Notes: a model not told the origin generated them from the sequence alone. A stretch of 64,000 bases of DNA from Manis javanica (GCF_040802235.1 NC_133157.1:24569501-24633500); one strand, 5' to 3'; counted from the first letter of the stretch, positions 36,160-49,124 are shown. A program made the numbers and translations.

Positions 36160-36290
36160 AGTGGTTTCTGTTCATTCGCTCGTTCATTCATTTGCTCCCC
36201 AAGAACCTGCTCTTGTGCCAGGCCTCATTCTAGGTATTGGAGCCCTGCTTCTCAGGGAACTCATGGTGACAGAAGGATATCTGTCATAAA
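36160..36290 (-). mobile_element. L2 3' fragment, antisense
   Basis: gttcattcgctcgttcattc, cttgtgccaggcctcattct aggtattggagcc, cagggaactcatggtgaca. Confidence 0.6.
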
Positions 36291-36654
36291 ACTGGATGTT
36301 ATTTTTTTATTTTCCTTCTTCTGGTTTTTCTGAGGACTCTATTTGCCCATTTCCCCATCACCACCATCCTTTCACTGGAAAACGATTAACATTTTGGACT
36401 CTGCACAATTTTAAAAGAATACCTGACATTTTCATGGTATAAAGTTCATCCCGGGCTAACCCAGGACTTGTTTGTCCACAAGATTTCTAAAATGTTGCTA
36501 TACAACTAAAAGATTTAAAAGTAAAAACTGAAACTTCTGCTTTGTAACTAGGATTAAAAAAAAAACACAAAAAAAACTATAGTGTTGAGTTCTTACTATA
36601 TAGTTTAAATCCCTGGGTCAGCAATCCAATAATACAAAAGGAAGACTTTGCTGC

Positions 36655-37205
36655 ATTTTGGAGCATCTCTTACCTGGATTGTTGCAAGCCCCTCCCTCCC
36701 TCTTTGCTGGTTTCCCAGTGTCCATTCTTGTCGCCTCTTGCATCTATTCTCCAGTGTGTTATGAGACTTTTAAAAATATATAAATCTGTTCATGTCAGTC
36801 TCTGCTTGTCCTGAGGATAGAATCCAAATTTCTTACTGTAGTTGACATGGCCAGCTATCACCCTGTCCTGGCCTACCTTCTCCAGATCACCTGACCTTAC
36901 TCGGATTCCTGGGATACACCGTGTTCTTGCCTTTTGGCTTCTCTCTGCACATGCCACCTCCTGTCTGGAATTCTCTCAAGCCTGCCTCCTTCATGCCATG
37001 GCTCCTCAGCTGTAAAGCCTAAATTCAGTGTCACTGCACCTGGGAGACCATCCCTAAACTCCTCCTTGGTTAAATATCCTTAGTCTCTGCCTCTGTAGCA
37101 CCCTCTTTTATAACTTAACCACTCAATTGTTTACAGCCTGCCTCCTCCTACTGAATTGTAAACTCCGCAAGGACAGACACTATGCATCTGACTCATAGTT
37201 GGACC
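36655..37205 (+). mobile_element. L2 3' part, sense
   Basis: aggatagaatccaaatttct, ccacctcctgtctggaattc tctcaagcctgcc, accatccctaaactcctcct, tgaattgtaaactccgcaag gacag, the normal L2 order over 550 bp. Confidence 0.75.
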
Positions 37206-38034
37206 TCCACACGGAAAGTGCAGTGTCTAGATTAGAGTGGGTGCTGATTTTACTTCCTGATACTGGATGTGTTCATTTTAACTTAATACATTTTTCTTTC
37301 CTATACATGTTCACAAAGAAAAACTGGAAAACAGAAAAAGCTCATTTAAGGTCTAACTACCTATACATTCTGTCAACAAGTTCTTGTATTTCTGTATATC
37401 CTGTTCTGTGAGCATAGGTTATTTAATTTCTGTAATCATATTAAAACATACAAGTGTGTATCCTGCTTGTTAATGCCTGGCAAGGCAAAAATGTTCTCTG
37501 TATAAATTATCATTTTTCATCACTATATAATACATCATCAAGTAGATACATTGTAATTTACTCAGGTCCTCCCATACAAGTCTTGAGTTATTCTGGCTTT
37601 TTACTATAAAATATAGTAATAAACCTTATTGTATATATTAACCTTTCTTTTCTGTTCAGTTTCAATTTTATAGGCTAAATTTCCAGACATAAAATTACAG
37701 GGTCAAAGTCAAAGGGTGTAGACTTCATTAAAGGTCTAATATATTTCTAAGTTGGTTTCTGAAATGATCATGCCAGTAAATTACTTTCTGGACCTAGAGA
37801 TTGGTGGGTATCTGACCAACTTCTCAGCAGTGCAAAGGGCACATAGAGGGAAATTCGCTTCCTTTCTCTGGAGATGAGAAGTAATTTGTTACCTTGTTTC
37901 CCAAAAGGCCCAAAACAGAGGGAGAAAGAGCACGGCTAAGAGTTTATGAGATTCAGAACCTGGCCCCCTGCAGCCTTTTTGAAGACAAAAGGGGCTGCAC
38001 GTGGTTTTGCAGGGTGGGTCGTTCAAATACAGTC

Positions 38035-38215
38035 ACTCAGACTGGAGAACCGCGCAGATCCTGACATCCCATGAAAGTTATTCGTGAAAGCCCACAACTC
38101 CGTCCTGGGGAAGCCAGCTGTCCGCTGAGGGGAGACGCAGCACCAAGGCCACAGCGCCCCTTGGCGGTGGAGCAACGACACTGCGAACTCGTCCGTGCTC
38201 CTGCTAAACGTTCAG
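38035..38215. promoter_or_regulatory. CpG-enriched intronic block with a CTCF-like motif
   Basis: About 13 CpG dinucleotides in 180 bp, against very few in the surrounding intron. Within it, 38153-38167 read on the minus strand is CCGCCAAGGGGCGCT, close to the CTCF core CCACCAGGGGGCGCT (13 of 15). Regulatory use is inferred. Confidence 0.4.
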
Positions 38216-38767
38216 GCCTCACAACTGTCTTCTGTTTGATGTTTTCACCCACTCAGCAGAATGATTATAATCTGTCTCTAGCATGTGAAACAATTTCAAT
38301 ACTTGAGGCTTAGTCTAAGGCGAGAAGTATTATATGATTCAAAAATATGGTTGAACGTGCATTTTCAGATTGTCCTTAGGTGGCAGAAACCCAGACTTAA
38401 GAGGGAAGACTGAGATAAACTTGCTTGTTCATGAAGGAATGAAAATGGACACTCGTCTTCAGCTCACTTAGCAGGCATTAAGAGGGGCAGACAGTGATGG
38501 AAGAAAAATCCACCTAACGTTTCCAGAGCTTCCCGCTCCTAACCCTTCACATTTGTACCTTCAGAAGGGACACCCACTCAGGATGTTCACACCATCTAGT
38601 ATTGCCATTTCATGCTGAAAAGAAAGACTGAAGTGAACTTCGTATTTCTAGAAAAAGGGACACTGGTGAACACGGGGAAACTGTCTCTTACACCAGAAAT
38701 GCCCATCTCAGTCACAAGCTGAGAAAAGCATAGTGCTACCAAGATTTTGAAGGACATACATACAGCC

Positions 38768-39075
38768 CAGGCTGGCAAACTTTTTCTGTGAAGGGCCAGA
38801 TAAGCAAGTATTCGAGGCTCTCTGGACCACGCGGTCTCTGTCACAACTACTCAACTGCTCTGGCAGCTTGAAAGCAGCCTCGGACAACATGGGAAGGCAT
38901 AGGCATGGCTATGTTCCCACCAACTGTACGTATGGCACACTGAAATTTGAATTTCATATGATTTCACATGTCATGAAATATTACTGTCTTGATTTCTTTC
39001 AACCATTTAAAAATGTCAAAACCTTTCTTAGCTGGCAGGCCATATAAGTATCAGGTGGTTTACAGCAGATCTTTC
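38768..39075. mobile_element. MER1/Charlie-type hAT transposon copy
   Basis: Same family as the 4319 copy, opposite orientation: ggctggcaaactttttctgt gaagggccagataagcaag, ggtctctgtcacaactactc aactgc. The right end is approximate. Confidence 0.75.
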
Positions 39076-39324
39076 CTTGTCTTTCAAAGTCAGAGAAGGA
39101 ATGAGGGAAAGAAATTAGTGGTAGAAAGGTTCAGCAAAGCATGATTTCTTACAGGAAGATGGACAAAGGTACAGGTAAAAATCCTGAATTCTCAGAAAAG
39201 AGGTTTTCAATCAGAGCTCTTGTAAAAACTTCTAGAAAGGATATTCAGCTAAGTGTATTAAAGTTCTATGGTAGATGAGTTGTGACACTGTATTGACTGC
39301 ACTATGCCACCGTCGTATTTTATC

Positions 39325-39505
39325 GATGCCTTTATCAAGTACTTAATGTGTTGGGTTGTGATTCTTTATTTAACCTTGTCTCATCTACTTGCTTATAAAC
39401 TCTTCCAGGGTAGCAACCATTTCTTATTTAGCTTTATATATGCTCAGTGCAGAGTATAAGGTCAGTCATCTAGTTGACACACAGTAAATGTTATTTGACT
39501 TTACC
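39325..39505 (+). mobile_element. L2 3' end, sense
   Basis: tataaactcttccagggtag caaccatttctt and ttgacacacagtaaatgtta tttgac. Confidence 0.65.
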
Positions 39506-39609
39506 GATAACATTAAAAACCCATGGGAGATCATAAAGTATGGTGAACTTCATAATATTGTATCCTATACAAATTTGCTTGTTAGTAAAATTAGACAATT
39601 TCTAGAATA

Positions 39610-39835
39610 TTTCGTTTCAATTCTTACCTACAATGTGCTAAATATCTAATATGTGCTAAAAATTAATCCAGTGGTTTTTACATGTATCACTTAACACAAC
39701 CATTCCGTAAAGTGTGAGTTATCTTCCACATTTGTAGATAAGGGAAACAGAACACAAAAGAACTAAGTGATAAGTCAGGATTAGAAAGCACATCTTCAGA
39801 TTACATAGCTCCAGCTTTCCCTATTATAAGGTAAA
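39610..39835 (-). repeat. MIR SINE, antisense
   Basis: ctaatatgtgctaaaaatta, tttgtagataagggaaacag and gtcaggattagaaagcaca. Confidence 0.65.
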
Positions 39836-40369
39836 TCATCTGTAGAAATGCAAGATTATTTACAAAATTAACAAAAAAAATTACCCATGGTATCCCGGTC
39901 AAACACAAGAGGAAGAAAACTGAATTGTGACAATAATGGGCTGTTGCAATATTTGATGGGGTAAAGCAGTAGACTCACTTGAGAATTTTTCTCCAAAATG
40001 AAAACCTTCCTAAGAACAATAAAAATAAATGATGGTAAAGTACCCAGGAGGTTATGGAGCACAGAAGTCAAGGGGAGTATTGACTTTCTTTTGCAACCAC
40101 TGTGCCAGAAGCAGAAAGCATGGATCTGCCAAGCCTAGTTTAGCAAAAGACCAGACAAAACCAAGTCATTCTGAGGATCTCTGCATAACTCAAGTCACAA
40201 GTATTCAAGGAAGCCAAGTGAAGGGTATCATTCACAAAGTCAAAGAACTTTGCTGTTGGCCAGCTGCACTGTCACCAATCTCTTGAACTCAAAATCCAGA
40301 GGGACAAGTGCTGATGCCTGTGTCATTTTGCTTACTTAAACAAACAGGATACTTAACATCTCCTATCTG

Positions 40370-40540
40370 AAAAGTGATTTCATTTATTGATTTACTGAGC
40401 AACCAGCTACTAGAGCTTGTATTGTGTGCAGGCACTATAGTTAGATTTTGGATGATAAAAGAAGTAAATAACGTACTTTCTACTTTAAGAACGTTGCATC
40501 CCATGGCGAGAGGGAGACGTGTTAGTAAATCCAAGTTGAG
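40370..40540 (-). mobile_element. L2-like fragment, antisense
   Basis: cattgatttactgagcaacc-like start (40378 onward), gtgtgcaggcactatagtta and a later cgtgttagtaaatccaag. Confidence 0.5.
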
Positions 40541-41425
40541 GCAGATATAGTAAGTGCCTCACTAGAGGAAGAAGTAAAATCCTACTTTGCCTGGAGAGAT
40601 TATAGTTTCAAAGGTTACAGGCAAAGAACATCTTTAAATGTGGACTTGAGAATTAACACGTAAGGCTCTGCCAGGCACCTCCCTCTGATAAATGGCCACA
40701 CCTTCTGCTCATCTGCTTCTGATTTCTCTGTCTCCCAAAACACATGAAAGAAATGAGTCTATGACAGACAAACCAAAAAGCAAGACTAAGATCCAAATCC
40801 AAAAAAAAAAAAAATGTGGCCAAAGGGTATGTTTTATAATTTGGAGGACGAGGTTCTTCCTTTCTTTTATTTCTTCTCATTTCCTTTGCCGGAAACAAAT
40901 GTTTTGTGTGACTTTTTTTTGCCGGTGTGGATACATTTGTCCAGAAAACTGAACAATTTTATTGGAATAACTAAACTTTTGGTGATTCTTACTGCACTTG
41001 ATGTTCTATTGCTTCCCCCAAGTAAAAGGAAAAAGAGATGCGAGTTCCTTAGAGTTCAGCCGCCTGAGGCTCCATTTGTATAAAAAATTAAAAACATTTC
41101 AAAGTAAATTCAATTAGTGAATCTGTATTGCCTGAATAGACTATCCTTCTAAATTTAATATAGCGAGCATGACAATTTTACGAGCAAACCAAGTTAGAGA
41201 TAATATATTTTTATGTTCCTTAAACTAGCAAAGAGACTTCAGAACCATAAAGAACCCTAACAAGGTAGTGCATATACTTAAACTTTCTTTAAAAAAAAAA
41301 GGCATTTTTTTCAAATGTGAGAAGTGAAAGGTTTTTTTCATGACTTTAAGGTTCGTAGAAATACTGTCTTCATCTTTCCCCAGCATTGCTAACACATAAA
41401 TGGCACAACTGATCTGATTTCATTT

Positions 41426-41466
41426 TGTGTGTGGGTGTGGGGGGCGTGGGGTGTGGTGGGGGTTAG
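41426..41466 (+). other. G-rich tract with G-quadruplex potential
   Basis: Plus strand has gggtgtggggggcgtggggt then gtggtggggg: at least four runs of three or more G within about 40 bp. It lies on the template strand of the ZNF462 intron. Confidence 0.6.
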
Positions 41467-42249
41467 GGAATAGAAAGTGGGAGGGATGGGAAGAATAGAA
41501 TAGTCCGCTTCTAGAAGACCTAGTGAGATTGAAAAAAGTTGAAGGAAAAAAGAAAATTTCTAGTAGCCTGCAGTGTTTACTTTAGATTACAAGAGATTGC
41601 AAGTGATTCCTTGTTCAGTGGCACAAAGATAAAGGTCTAGAAAGATAAGATTCTCTGTCACCTAAAAATGATAGTGCTTTCTTATCTCTTTTCTACCTCA
41701 CCTTGGCTTGAGAATAAACATGGCAACGTAAATCCAGAGCATTGGAGAATCTAGCTCTTAAATATAGTGGTATATTTGACTTCAAGGACCCTTCCTGCTA
41801 TCCCAGTGTTCTGTTCAGTCCAGGAACGATACAGTCTGACAACTTGAGAGACATTCCTCAGGTTTACAAGCTTTACAGGCAGAATTCACAAGTCCAGTTC
41901 TGCATATCCCGTCTGTTTAATGAAATCCTTTCACTGAAAATACATCTGAAAGATACTGTAGGATTCTCTCCACCACACAAAATCACCTACAGCTATTTGT
42001 AGAAGAAGGTAATGAGCAGTGCACTCAACACACAAAAAAAGTAAACCTTAAGGTGTACAACCAATTGCTATGTCCACTGCACGTTTTATTTTTGGCAGTT
42101 TATACATTAATCTGGATATTGAGCATCTTGTAGATGTATCTGTTCCAAGGATCAACTTTATAAGAAAAGACTGTAGGAAATTAACATTTACTGAGGACCT
42201 ACCATATATCAGGTCGCTGAGTTTTAGTAAAATGATACATTTGTACAAC

Positions 42250-43975
42250 CCCTACCACAATCTAATTTAAGAATTCTTCTGTCACTGAGAAGTCCCTCAT
42301 ACCCTCTGCAATCCATCCCTGCTCTCAACCTCCAGTCCCAAGCAACCTCCATCTGATCTGCTTATTTCCCTAGTTTGGCCTTTTCTAGACATTTCATATA
42401 CATGGAATCATAAATTATGTAGTCTTTTGTGTCTGGCTTCTGTCCACCTAACATGACGCTTCTGAGATTTATCCATGTTGTTATGTGTATCAGCAGCCCA
42501 TTTCTTTTTACTGATAGTATTCCATTGTGTGGACATAGCACGTTTTGTTTATCCACCCACTTTATGTGGCACGTAGGCTTGCTGGGACGGACGGTAAGTT
42601 TATTTAACTTTTAAACAAATTGCCAAAATGCTCCGAAGTGGACATGCCATTTTACATTCCAACGGCACTGAGATTTCCCATTTCTCCACATCCTTGCCAA
42701 CATTTCGGCACTATCAGTTTTCTTAATTTTAGCCATTCTAGCAGGTAGGTAGTATTGTTTTAATTTGCATTTCCCCAGTGATGAGTCTTACTGAGCATCT
42801 TTTCATGTGCCCTTTTGCCATTTGTGTATCCTTATGGGTAAAGTGTCTACTCTAAATTTTTTCTCAATTTACTCAATTATCTTATCAAGTTGTGAAACTT
42901 GTTCATACATTTCGTTAAACTCCTCTGTAGATAATTACTTCATAAATATTTGCTTCCAATCTTTTGTCTGTCTTTGCATTTTCTTAATGGTGTCTTCTGA
43001 AGGGCAAAAACTTAATTTTGATGACATCTAATTTATGGTATTTTTCTTTAAATATCCCTATCTTTTGGATGGTATCTAAGAAAAATTTCCCTAACACAAG
43101 GGACATGTTCTCCTATTCTTCCAGAAGTTTTATAGTTTTAGCTCACATGTGGAAGTTTATGACCCATTTTGATTTAATTTTTGTTTTGGGAGTAACATAA
43201 GGGTCAATGTTCCTTATTTGCATGGAATTGCAACTGTTCCAGCACTGTTTGTTGAAAAACTGTAATTTTCTTATTACATTGGCACCTTTGCTAAAAGCTA
43301 ACTGACATATTTATAGGAGGGTTTATTTCCAGACCTTTTCTTCACAGCACTTACCCCATCTGTCTTACGCCAAGACCATGCTCTCTTCATTACCACAGCT
43401 TTATATTCACTTTTGAAATCAGGAAGGGTAAGTCCTCCAATTCTCTCCCCACACTATTTAGACTATGCTAGATCCTTTGTATTTCCATATACATTTTAGT
43501 ATCAATTTCTACCAAAGAATACAGACTACTGAGATTTTTTTTATAGAGATTAGGTTGAATCTGTAGGTCCATTTGGAAAGAACACCAATATTGAGTCTTT
43601 CAGTCCACAAGTATAGCATACACTGAATTAACTTATTTTATTTCTCTGAATATTTTGCAGTTTTCAGGGGACAGATTTCACAGTTCTTATGTGAAATTTA
43701 TTCTCAAGTAGTTTATTCTCTTTAATGTTACTCTTAATGAAATTGATTTTTTTACATTTCATTTTCAGATTGTCCATTGCAATATACATATAATTTGGAT
43801 ATTGATCTTATAGCCTGCAACTTTGCTAAACTAATATTCTAGTAGTTTTTAAAAATAGATTATATAGGATTTTCTACATACAAAGATCTTATTGGGAACA
43901 AAAAGTTTCGTCCTTTCCAATTCTTAAGCTTTTAAATGCTTGCTCTTGCCTGATTTATGGTCCTTGACTTTTGTG
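42250..43975 (-). mobile_element. Ancient L1 (L1M-type) 3' half
   Basis: The plus strand shows reversed L1 ORF2 and 3' sequence over 1.7 kb: ttttgtgtctggcttctgtc, ttccattgtgtggacatagc, gtcttctgaagggcaaaaac, cattttgatttaatttttgt, agcactgtttgttgaaaaac, taggttgaatctgtaggtcc. The derived ORFs are broken throughout. Confidence 0.85.
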
Positions 43976-44564
43976 TTTTAATTATTAGCAAACTTTTCTT
44001 TAGTACAAGGTACACGGACACTCCACACTTTCATAAATGCTGAAATCAGACTTTTGTATATTCTTCACCCTGAAGAATGACCACTTTTAACTGGTGCATG
44101 TCACTGCCTATCAGTCAACAATTCGTTTTCAGCAGCGCTATTATCTTTGTTTATGAAACAGCATTTGGATAATTATTTCAAAAATTTGAACTGCATTTTG
44201 TATTCACTTAGCAAAGAAGGGATAGAAAGTGGGGATCAGAAAGCGCTGCATCATAGTAAGCACAAGTCTCATAAACTTAAAATTGAAACCAAGACGAAAT
44301 CATTAGGCATGCTGAATTCTTCAGCTCACTGGACTTAATAAGCTAGTCAATCATAAGAATGAGTAAAATTAACATAGTATGGCATAGTGAAAATACAACA
44401 CTGAAAGACTGTGTCTGAAGTCCAAGGTATAGCGAATTATTTTATATTTTAGGTCTTCAGGAATACACCCGCCTTCCTGATAGATGCTGCTCTTGTTATA
44501 CCTGAACACAGTTCAACTCACAGACTGAGGAGCACAGTGGGTCTCAAAGGGCGGAAAATACTGG

Positions 44565-44745
44565 GAGTTCGTTTAACCATACAAAACTTCTGAGAAAGAT
44601 ATTGTGATTCCCATTTAGAAATCAGGAAACAGAAACAGAAATTTAAGTAACTTGCTGAAGCTGCACAGTAAATGGCTGAAACAAGATTCAAACCCCGGTC
44701 TGTTTGGCTCCAAAAGCTCTAAAGTGGACACTTCTTTCCTGAGCA
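44565..44745 (-). repeat. MIR SINE, antisense
   Basis: cccatttagaaatcaggaaa, agtaacttgctgaagctgca cagtaaatgg, gattcaaaccccggtctgtt. Confidence 0.75.
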
Positions 44746-45808
44746 GCCCATTTCCCTAACATGTACCTTGAAGCCCCAACCTGCACGCTTGCTCAGGAAG
44801 CCTCTGGCTCTACATCTACATGGTTTCTGACCTTCTCCGGTTGCCCCAGCAACTCACAAGCTGCTATGTACAACTGGGGAAGAATTTACCCTCTTGGTTT
44901 GTTTGCTCTGTCTCAAAATACCAGCTTGAAGGCTTCAACACTATAATACAAATATCTGAGGTGGTTACATAAATAAGATAGATGTGCATAAATGTAGAAA
45001 ACTTGGTTAGAAACGGGTGATATTCCTTTGAGTTTGGGGGCAGAAAATGCCCCAAGAAGTCTGAATAAGAAAGGATATTAAAGTTTTTAAGTGAGGTAAT
45101 TCAGGATTTTTTTTCTCTGCTTTCATTTTTGGGTAGACACAGCAGAAAATGAATGCATGCCAAAGCAGAAAAGTTACCATAAAGCCATTAAATTGTGGAC
45201 GGCTGATAAAGTTCAGCCTTCCTTCTCAATACCCCATAAATTCTAACCTTTGCGTGCAGCTGATTCAGACTAAAATCTTTGTGACTTGGGTTTGTAAGGC
45301 CAGAAAAGAAAACTACATTTCTACTGTGGAGGCAAAGCAAGGAGAAAGGAAACAGTATCAAAAGTGCTTCTCATGGTGCCTTAAGTAAACACTCACTAGA
45401 TGTTTCCAATTTGCGGGTTAATTAGAAAACATTTCAATAGGCTCTTTTCACGAAACAATACAAATCACAGCCTAGCCCTGCACTCTGGCCAATACACAAA
45501 ACCAGAAACCATCATTTCAATTCCTGACGTGCCTAATGAATCACATAAGAAGGGACCTTGGAAGCTGTCCTGTATGATGCTGCCCTCTGATCAGCAGACC
45601 TTTGGAAGAGAATTTGAATCACAAACTCCTTATTTTATGTCCTGTACTAACCTATTCTTTATCAATTCCCCTCCCCAAATAAAACACATATTTTACAGTC
45701 CTTATAGTGTTCAGATATGAACAGCAATGCCTTGAAAAATCTTTTCAGTTAGCAAAATATTACAGACAACGCACGTGATTGACACACTGGCATAGCTGTC
45801 AGATAGAA

Positions 45809-46022
45809 GAGGGGCCAGCAACTGTGTGTGCACAGCCTGCTGCCTAGCTTTGTAAGTAAAGTTTTATTGGAACACATCCATGCCCATCCACTCATGCCTT
45901 GTCTTTTGCTGCTTTCTTGCTACAAGGGCAGAATTGAGTAGTTGCCACTGAGACCATCTTGGTCTGCAAAGCCCCAAACATTTACTATCTGGACCTTTAC
46001 AGAAAATGTTCATCAATCCTTG
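45809..46022. mobile_element. MER1/Charlie-type hAT transposon copy
   Basis: gaggggccagcaactgtg, agtaaagttttattggaaca, gaattgagtagttgccactg, aaacatttactatctggacc tttacagaaaatg, ending aatccttg. Third copy of this family in the window. Confidence 0.8.
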
Positions 46023-46403
46023 TAAAACTAGATTTAAAATTGTATGGAAAAACACTCCTGTTAGGATGTTAAGTTGGAAGATACACTACTTCATGTATAG
46101 TATAATCAGAATTATGTAAAACAAAGGAAAGTGGGTCTGAAAGAGACTAACGATGTTAAGTAGTTGGATTTGGTTGGTGGCTTTCTGGGTGATTTTTCCT
46201 TAACTCCATCTATGTGTTCCAATTTTCTGAAACAACCTTCCATTTCTTTTACACCAAAGACACTGAACCTCACTGTAAACATTACTTTAGTCCATGACTC
46301 TGCCTTGCCCACACTGGAGTGACTAATGCAGCTCCGGCTCCCCGCGAGGCCCCTCCCCACAGGAATGCTGAGTGGGGGGAGGCAGGAAGTCCTGGGCAAG
46401 TAC

Positions 46404-46627
46404 CTTATGCTCGTCCCGAAGGTGGCTGTCCAGTTCCTCCGTGTGCTTGGTCTCAAAGTAGCAGAGCTGGCATTTGTAAGGTTTCAGTTCATTGTGCTTT
46501 TCTATGTGTTGCTGGAGGCTCTCATCACTGGAGCAGGTGAAAGTACATTTATCACAGCGGAAAACTATTCCCTGCAAGTATTTTGACAGTTTGGAACGGC
46601 ACACTTCAATGGGGACAACTCGCTCTT
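46404..46627 (-). CDS. ZNF462: ZNF462 coding exon, fourth from last: two complete C2H2 fingers
   Basis: This 224-bp exon has acceptor TCTCCACAG|AA and donor CATAAG|GTACTT. It begins with the last two bases of a Glu codon and contains 74 further codons, ending in frame at DEHK. After ERVVPIEVCRSKLSKYLQG come two fingers in tandem: FRCDKCTFTCSSDESLQQHI (C-x2-C-x12-H-x3-H) and YKCQLCYFETKHTEELDSHL (C-x2-C-x12-H-x4-H). They are joined by the short linker EKHNELKPYK. This is the most finger-dense exon in the window. The donor is a less perfect consensus (GTACTT rather than GTAAGT) but is the only one giving a phase match to the next exon. Confidence 0.95.
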
Positions 46628-47059
46628 CTGTGGAGACAAATCGAATGTAAAGACGAAAATGTTTACTAATGGTAAGCAGAAGTTCTTTCTTTAGAATCTA
46701 GGAAGAAACTCACCCACTCAATTTTGCTACTCACGGGCCTGTGCCTGGGAAGGCCGCACATGCACGCTGACCCTTCCCCAGCTCCCAAATGGCACAGGCC
46801 TCTGGCAAACGTGTCAGTGTTTTATGACCTAAAGCTCTTTGTGTGCTTAATACGCCAAATGAGCTATACCTAGAGGTGGGCAGGCTGAAAGGTGCTTGCT
46901 AATTCCTGAACGAGGTGGTTAAAGATGGGGAGAAGGGAAGTGGCTGCCCTTTTTACCAACACTGATGATTACTGACAGCAAACATCAGCGCTTCCTCAGC
47001 AAATGTTACTTAGGTGGGATTTACAGACGTCTGTAAGGAGTAAGGAAACTGAGTCTGCA

Positions 47060-47220
47060 GGCAGCTGGGTACCACTGCTGTGCACTGTCCCAGCAACTCT
47101 ATCAGGCTGGAATTGTCCCCATTTTTAACAAATAAAGCGAGGAAAAGAGCTCTTATATAACTCTCGAAAGGTCCCAGACATTGCAATTGGCCCAGCTGTG
47201 ATCTCCATCTCTGCCTGTCC
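47060..47220 (-). repeat. MIR-like SINE, antisense
   Basis: gtgcactgtcccagcaactc, ttgtccccatttttaacaaa and gtgatctccatctctgcc; diverged. Confidence 0.45.
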
Positions 47221-48344
47221 AACTGCAAATCCTATCTTCTATCATTTCCAATTCCACGGCTGTCTCCCCTTGCAAGATGTTCTCAAGGAGACTGTTTTCC
47301 TTCTCCTCAATCTCTCAGCTAATATCAAATTCAAAAACAAAGAAACCTGTTTGCTTTCATTCACTGAAACTCCAACTCTAGCCATGAAGAGCTCACAAAT
47401 GAAATGGCTGCAGGCAACATTCAGGGGGAGATGGGGGTGGCGTGGGAGATACGGAGGATTCGTGCCTTTCAGACAATCTGTAATCTGATTGTCACAAGGG
47501 AAAAAATAAAAGAGAGGATTTGGGTGCTCTTCCCGTTAACATACCAAATGCTGTAGGGCTGGAAATGCGTGTGCTTGTTTACTTTGCACTCTCTCACCCT
47601 TGTGTTTAACTGCTCAAATTAAATTTCACACCAGTCTGCCCAGAGTATCGGCGCACGCGCCAGATATCCATAACCAGGATAAAATTAAAATCTGTGCTAT
47701 TTATGCAAGGATCAAATATAGCGTGTGTTTTCATGCTGTGACTGGATTTCGGAAGACTCTGAAAGTTTACAAATGGACACACACAACATACACTTATATT
47801 ATTTAGAAACAGCAATGTGTTATTAAGTCAAGAAAGCGTGATTTATTCTCAGAGTCACTGAGAAGCCACATTTCAGAGCATCAGTGTTGTGTGTGCTGAC
47901 GTGACTCTCTTGGCGAGCCCTCCTTTTGTTGCTGGTCTGTGCTGGCCCCTGGGGAATTTTCTCCACCAAGAGTCACGCCTGAGTCTCACTGAGCACAGGC
48001 CTTGAATGCAGAGATTAATTGGCCAGCAAAAGGCTGGGCAGAGAAAGCGTGGAAGGTGGTTGTCTGCAACATACTCCGGGGAGCTCTCCTGCATATGTTA
48101 TTTTCCCTAGACAAAGAGTCAGTCGCTTATTTAGAAATATAAATATTTTTAAACTAAAGTATAGCAGACAGCTAAGAAACACATGATTGTAATGTAATCC
48201 ACACATTTTCTCAGAATAGCAAATGTTTAACAGTCTTCTAACCATTCAGTTCCACGGTTTGGTGTAAATGGAGGAAAAAAATGCTCTGGCGTAAACCACT
48301 GAGCCTTAAGAGAGCCCACGCTATGATGCTCTCCTCCTCTGAAC

Positions 48345-48565
48345 CGGGGTTTCTCAATAGCAGCACCATTGACATGCAGGGCCAGTAAATCTTCACTGGT
48401 AAGGCCTTACTGTGCACCGCAGGGTGTGTATCAGCATCCCCTGGACTCTATTCACCAGATGACAATGGTGCCCCCTCCTCCCCAGCTGTGACCACCAGAA
48501 ACGCCTCCAGACAAATGTACCACGCGCCCCAAGGAGGCAAGTCTGACCCTGGTTGCAAATTACTG
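48345..48565 (-). mobile_element. MER20 (hAT-Charlie) transposon
   Basis: Reversed MER20 order, near full length: cggggtttctcaatagcagc accattgaca, atcagcatcccctggactct, gctgtgaccaccagaaacgc ctccagaca, ending ggttgcaaattactg. MER20 copies are known regulatory elements in placental endometrium; no such role is implied for this copy. Confidence 0.85.
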
Positions 48566-49124
48566 CGCTAAGCAAAGGGTCAGGCATTAACTCCAGCGGC
48601 TCCAGGTAAGGCATGTGTGGACGTGGAGCACGAGCACACGATGGGGTGCAGGCTGAAGTCTGCGTACCAGTCTCCATGGGGTGTGCATGCCTTTCTACCT
48701 CAGGAGTTCACGGAAGTGCTGACATGCACTTTTCTGGAGCCTTCTTTGAGAAGGCAACCCCCCTTGGCTCTCTCTGTCCAGATCTGTACTTGGTCATTTC
48801 TGCTGCTTCCAATGTCCCTGGGCCCCGGCCTGTCCCATCTGCCCTGGTTCTGCCAGCTTCCGTGGAGATGGAAAGCAGCTGGGCGTGACTTCCCAGGTCA
48901 CTACGCCTTGACCACCTTCACACAGCCTTTCAGTCACCCTGCAGCCTTCATTTCTTCCCTGTAAATAATCAATCAGTTCAGTTCTTTCCAACTTGTGTTT
49001 TGTAGATCTCCTTTTCAGTTTCCTTTACCACTTTGGTTAGTTTTTTTGCAGTTTCCAGTTTCACTATTGAGTGTAAGTGAATTTTACACAAATCCATGAG
49101 CACTCAGAATAATACTCCTGAGTT

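Larger units (their letters stand above)
33863..46403 (-). other. ZNF462: ZNF462 intron of about 12.5 kb
   Basis: Donor GTACTT, acceptor CCTTTTTCAG. It holds several ancient repeats (listed separately), a 1.7 kb L1 fragment, a CpG-enriched block near 38035-38215 and a G-rich tract near 41430. Stretches at 33870-35570, 37210-38030, 40545-41420 and 44750-45795 contain nothing I recognise. Confidence 0.85.

Noticed and set aside
46112-46456. 114-codon minus-strand frame overlapping the two-finger exon
   Set aside because: Out of frame with the zinc fingers; a shadow of the real exon and the intron after it.
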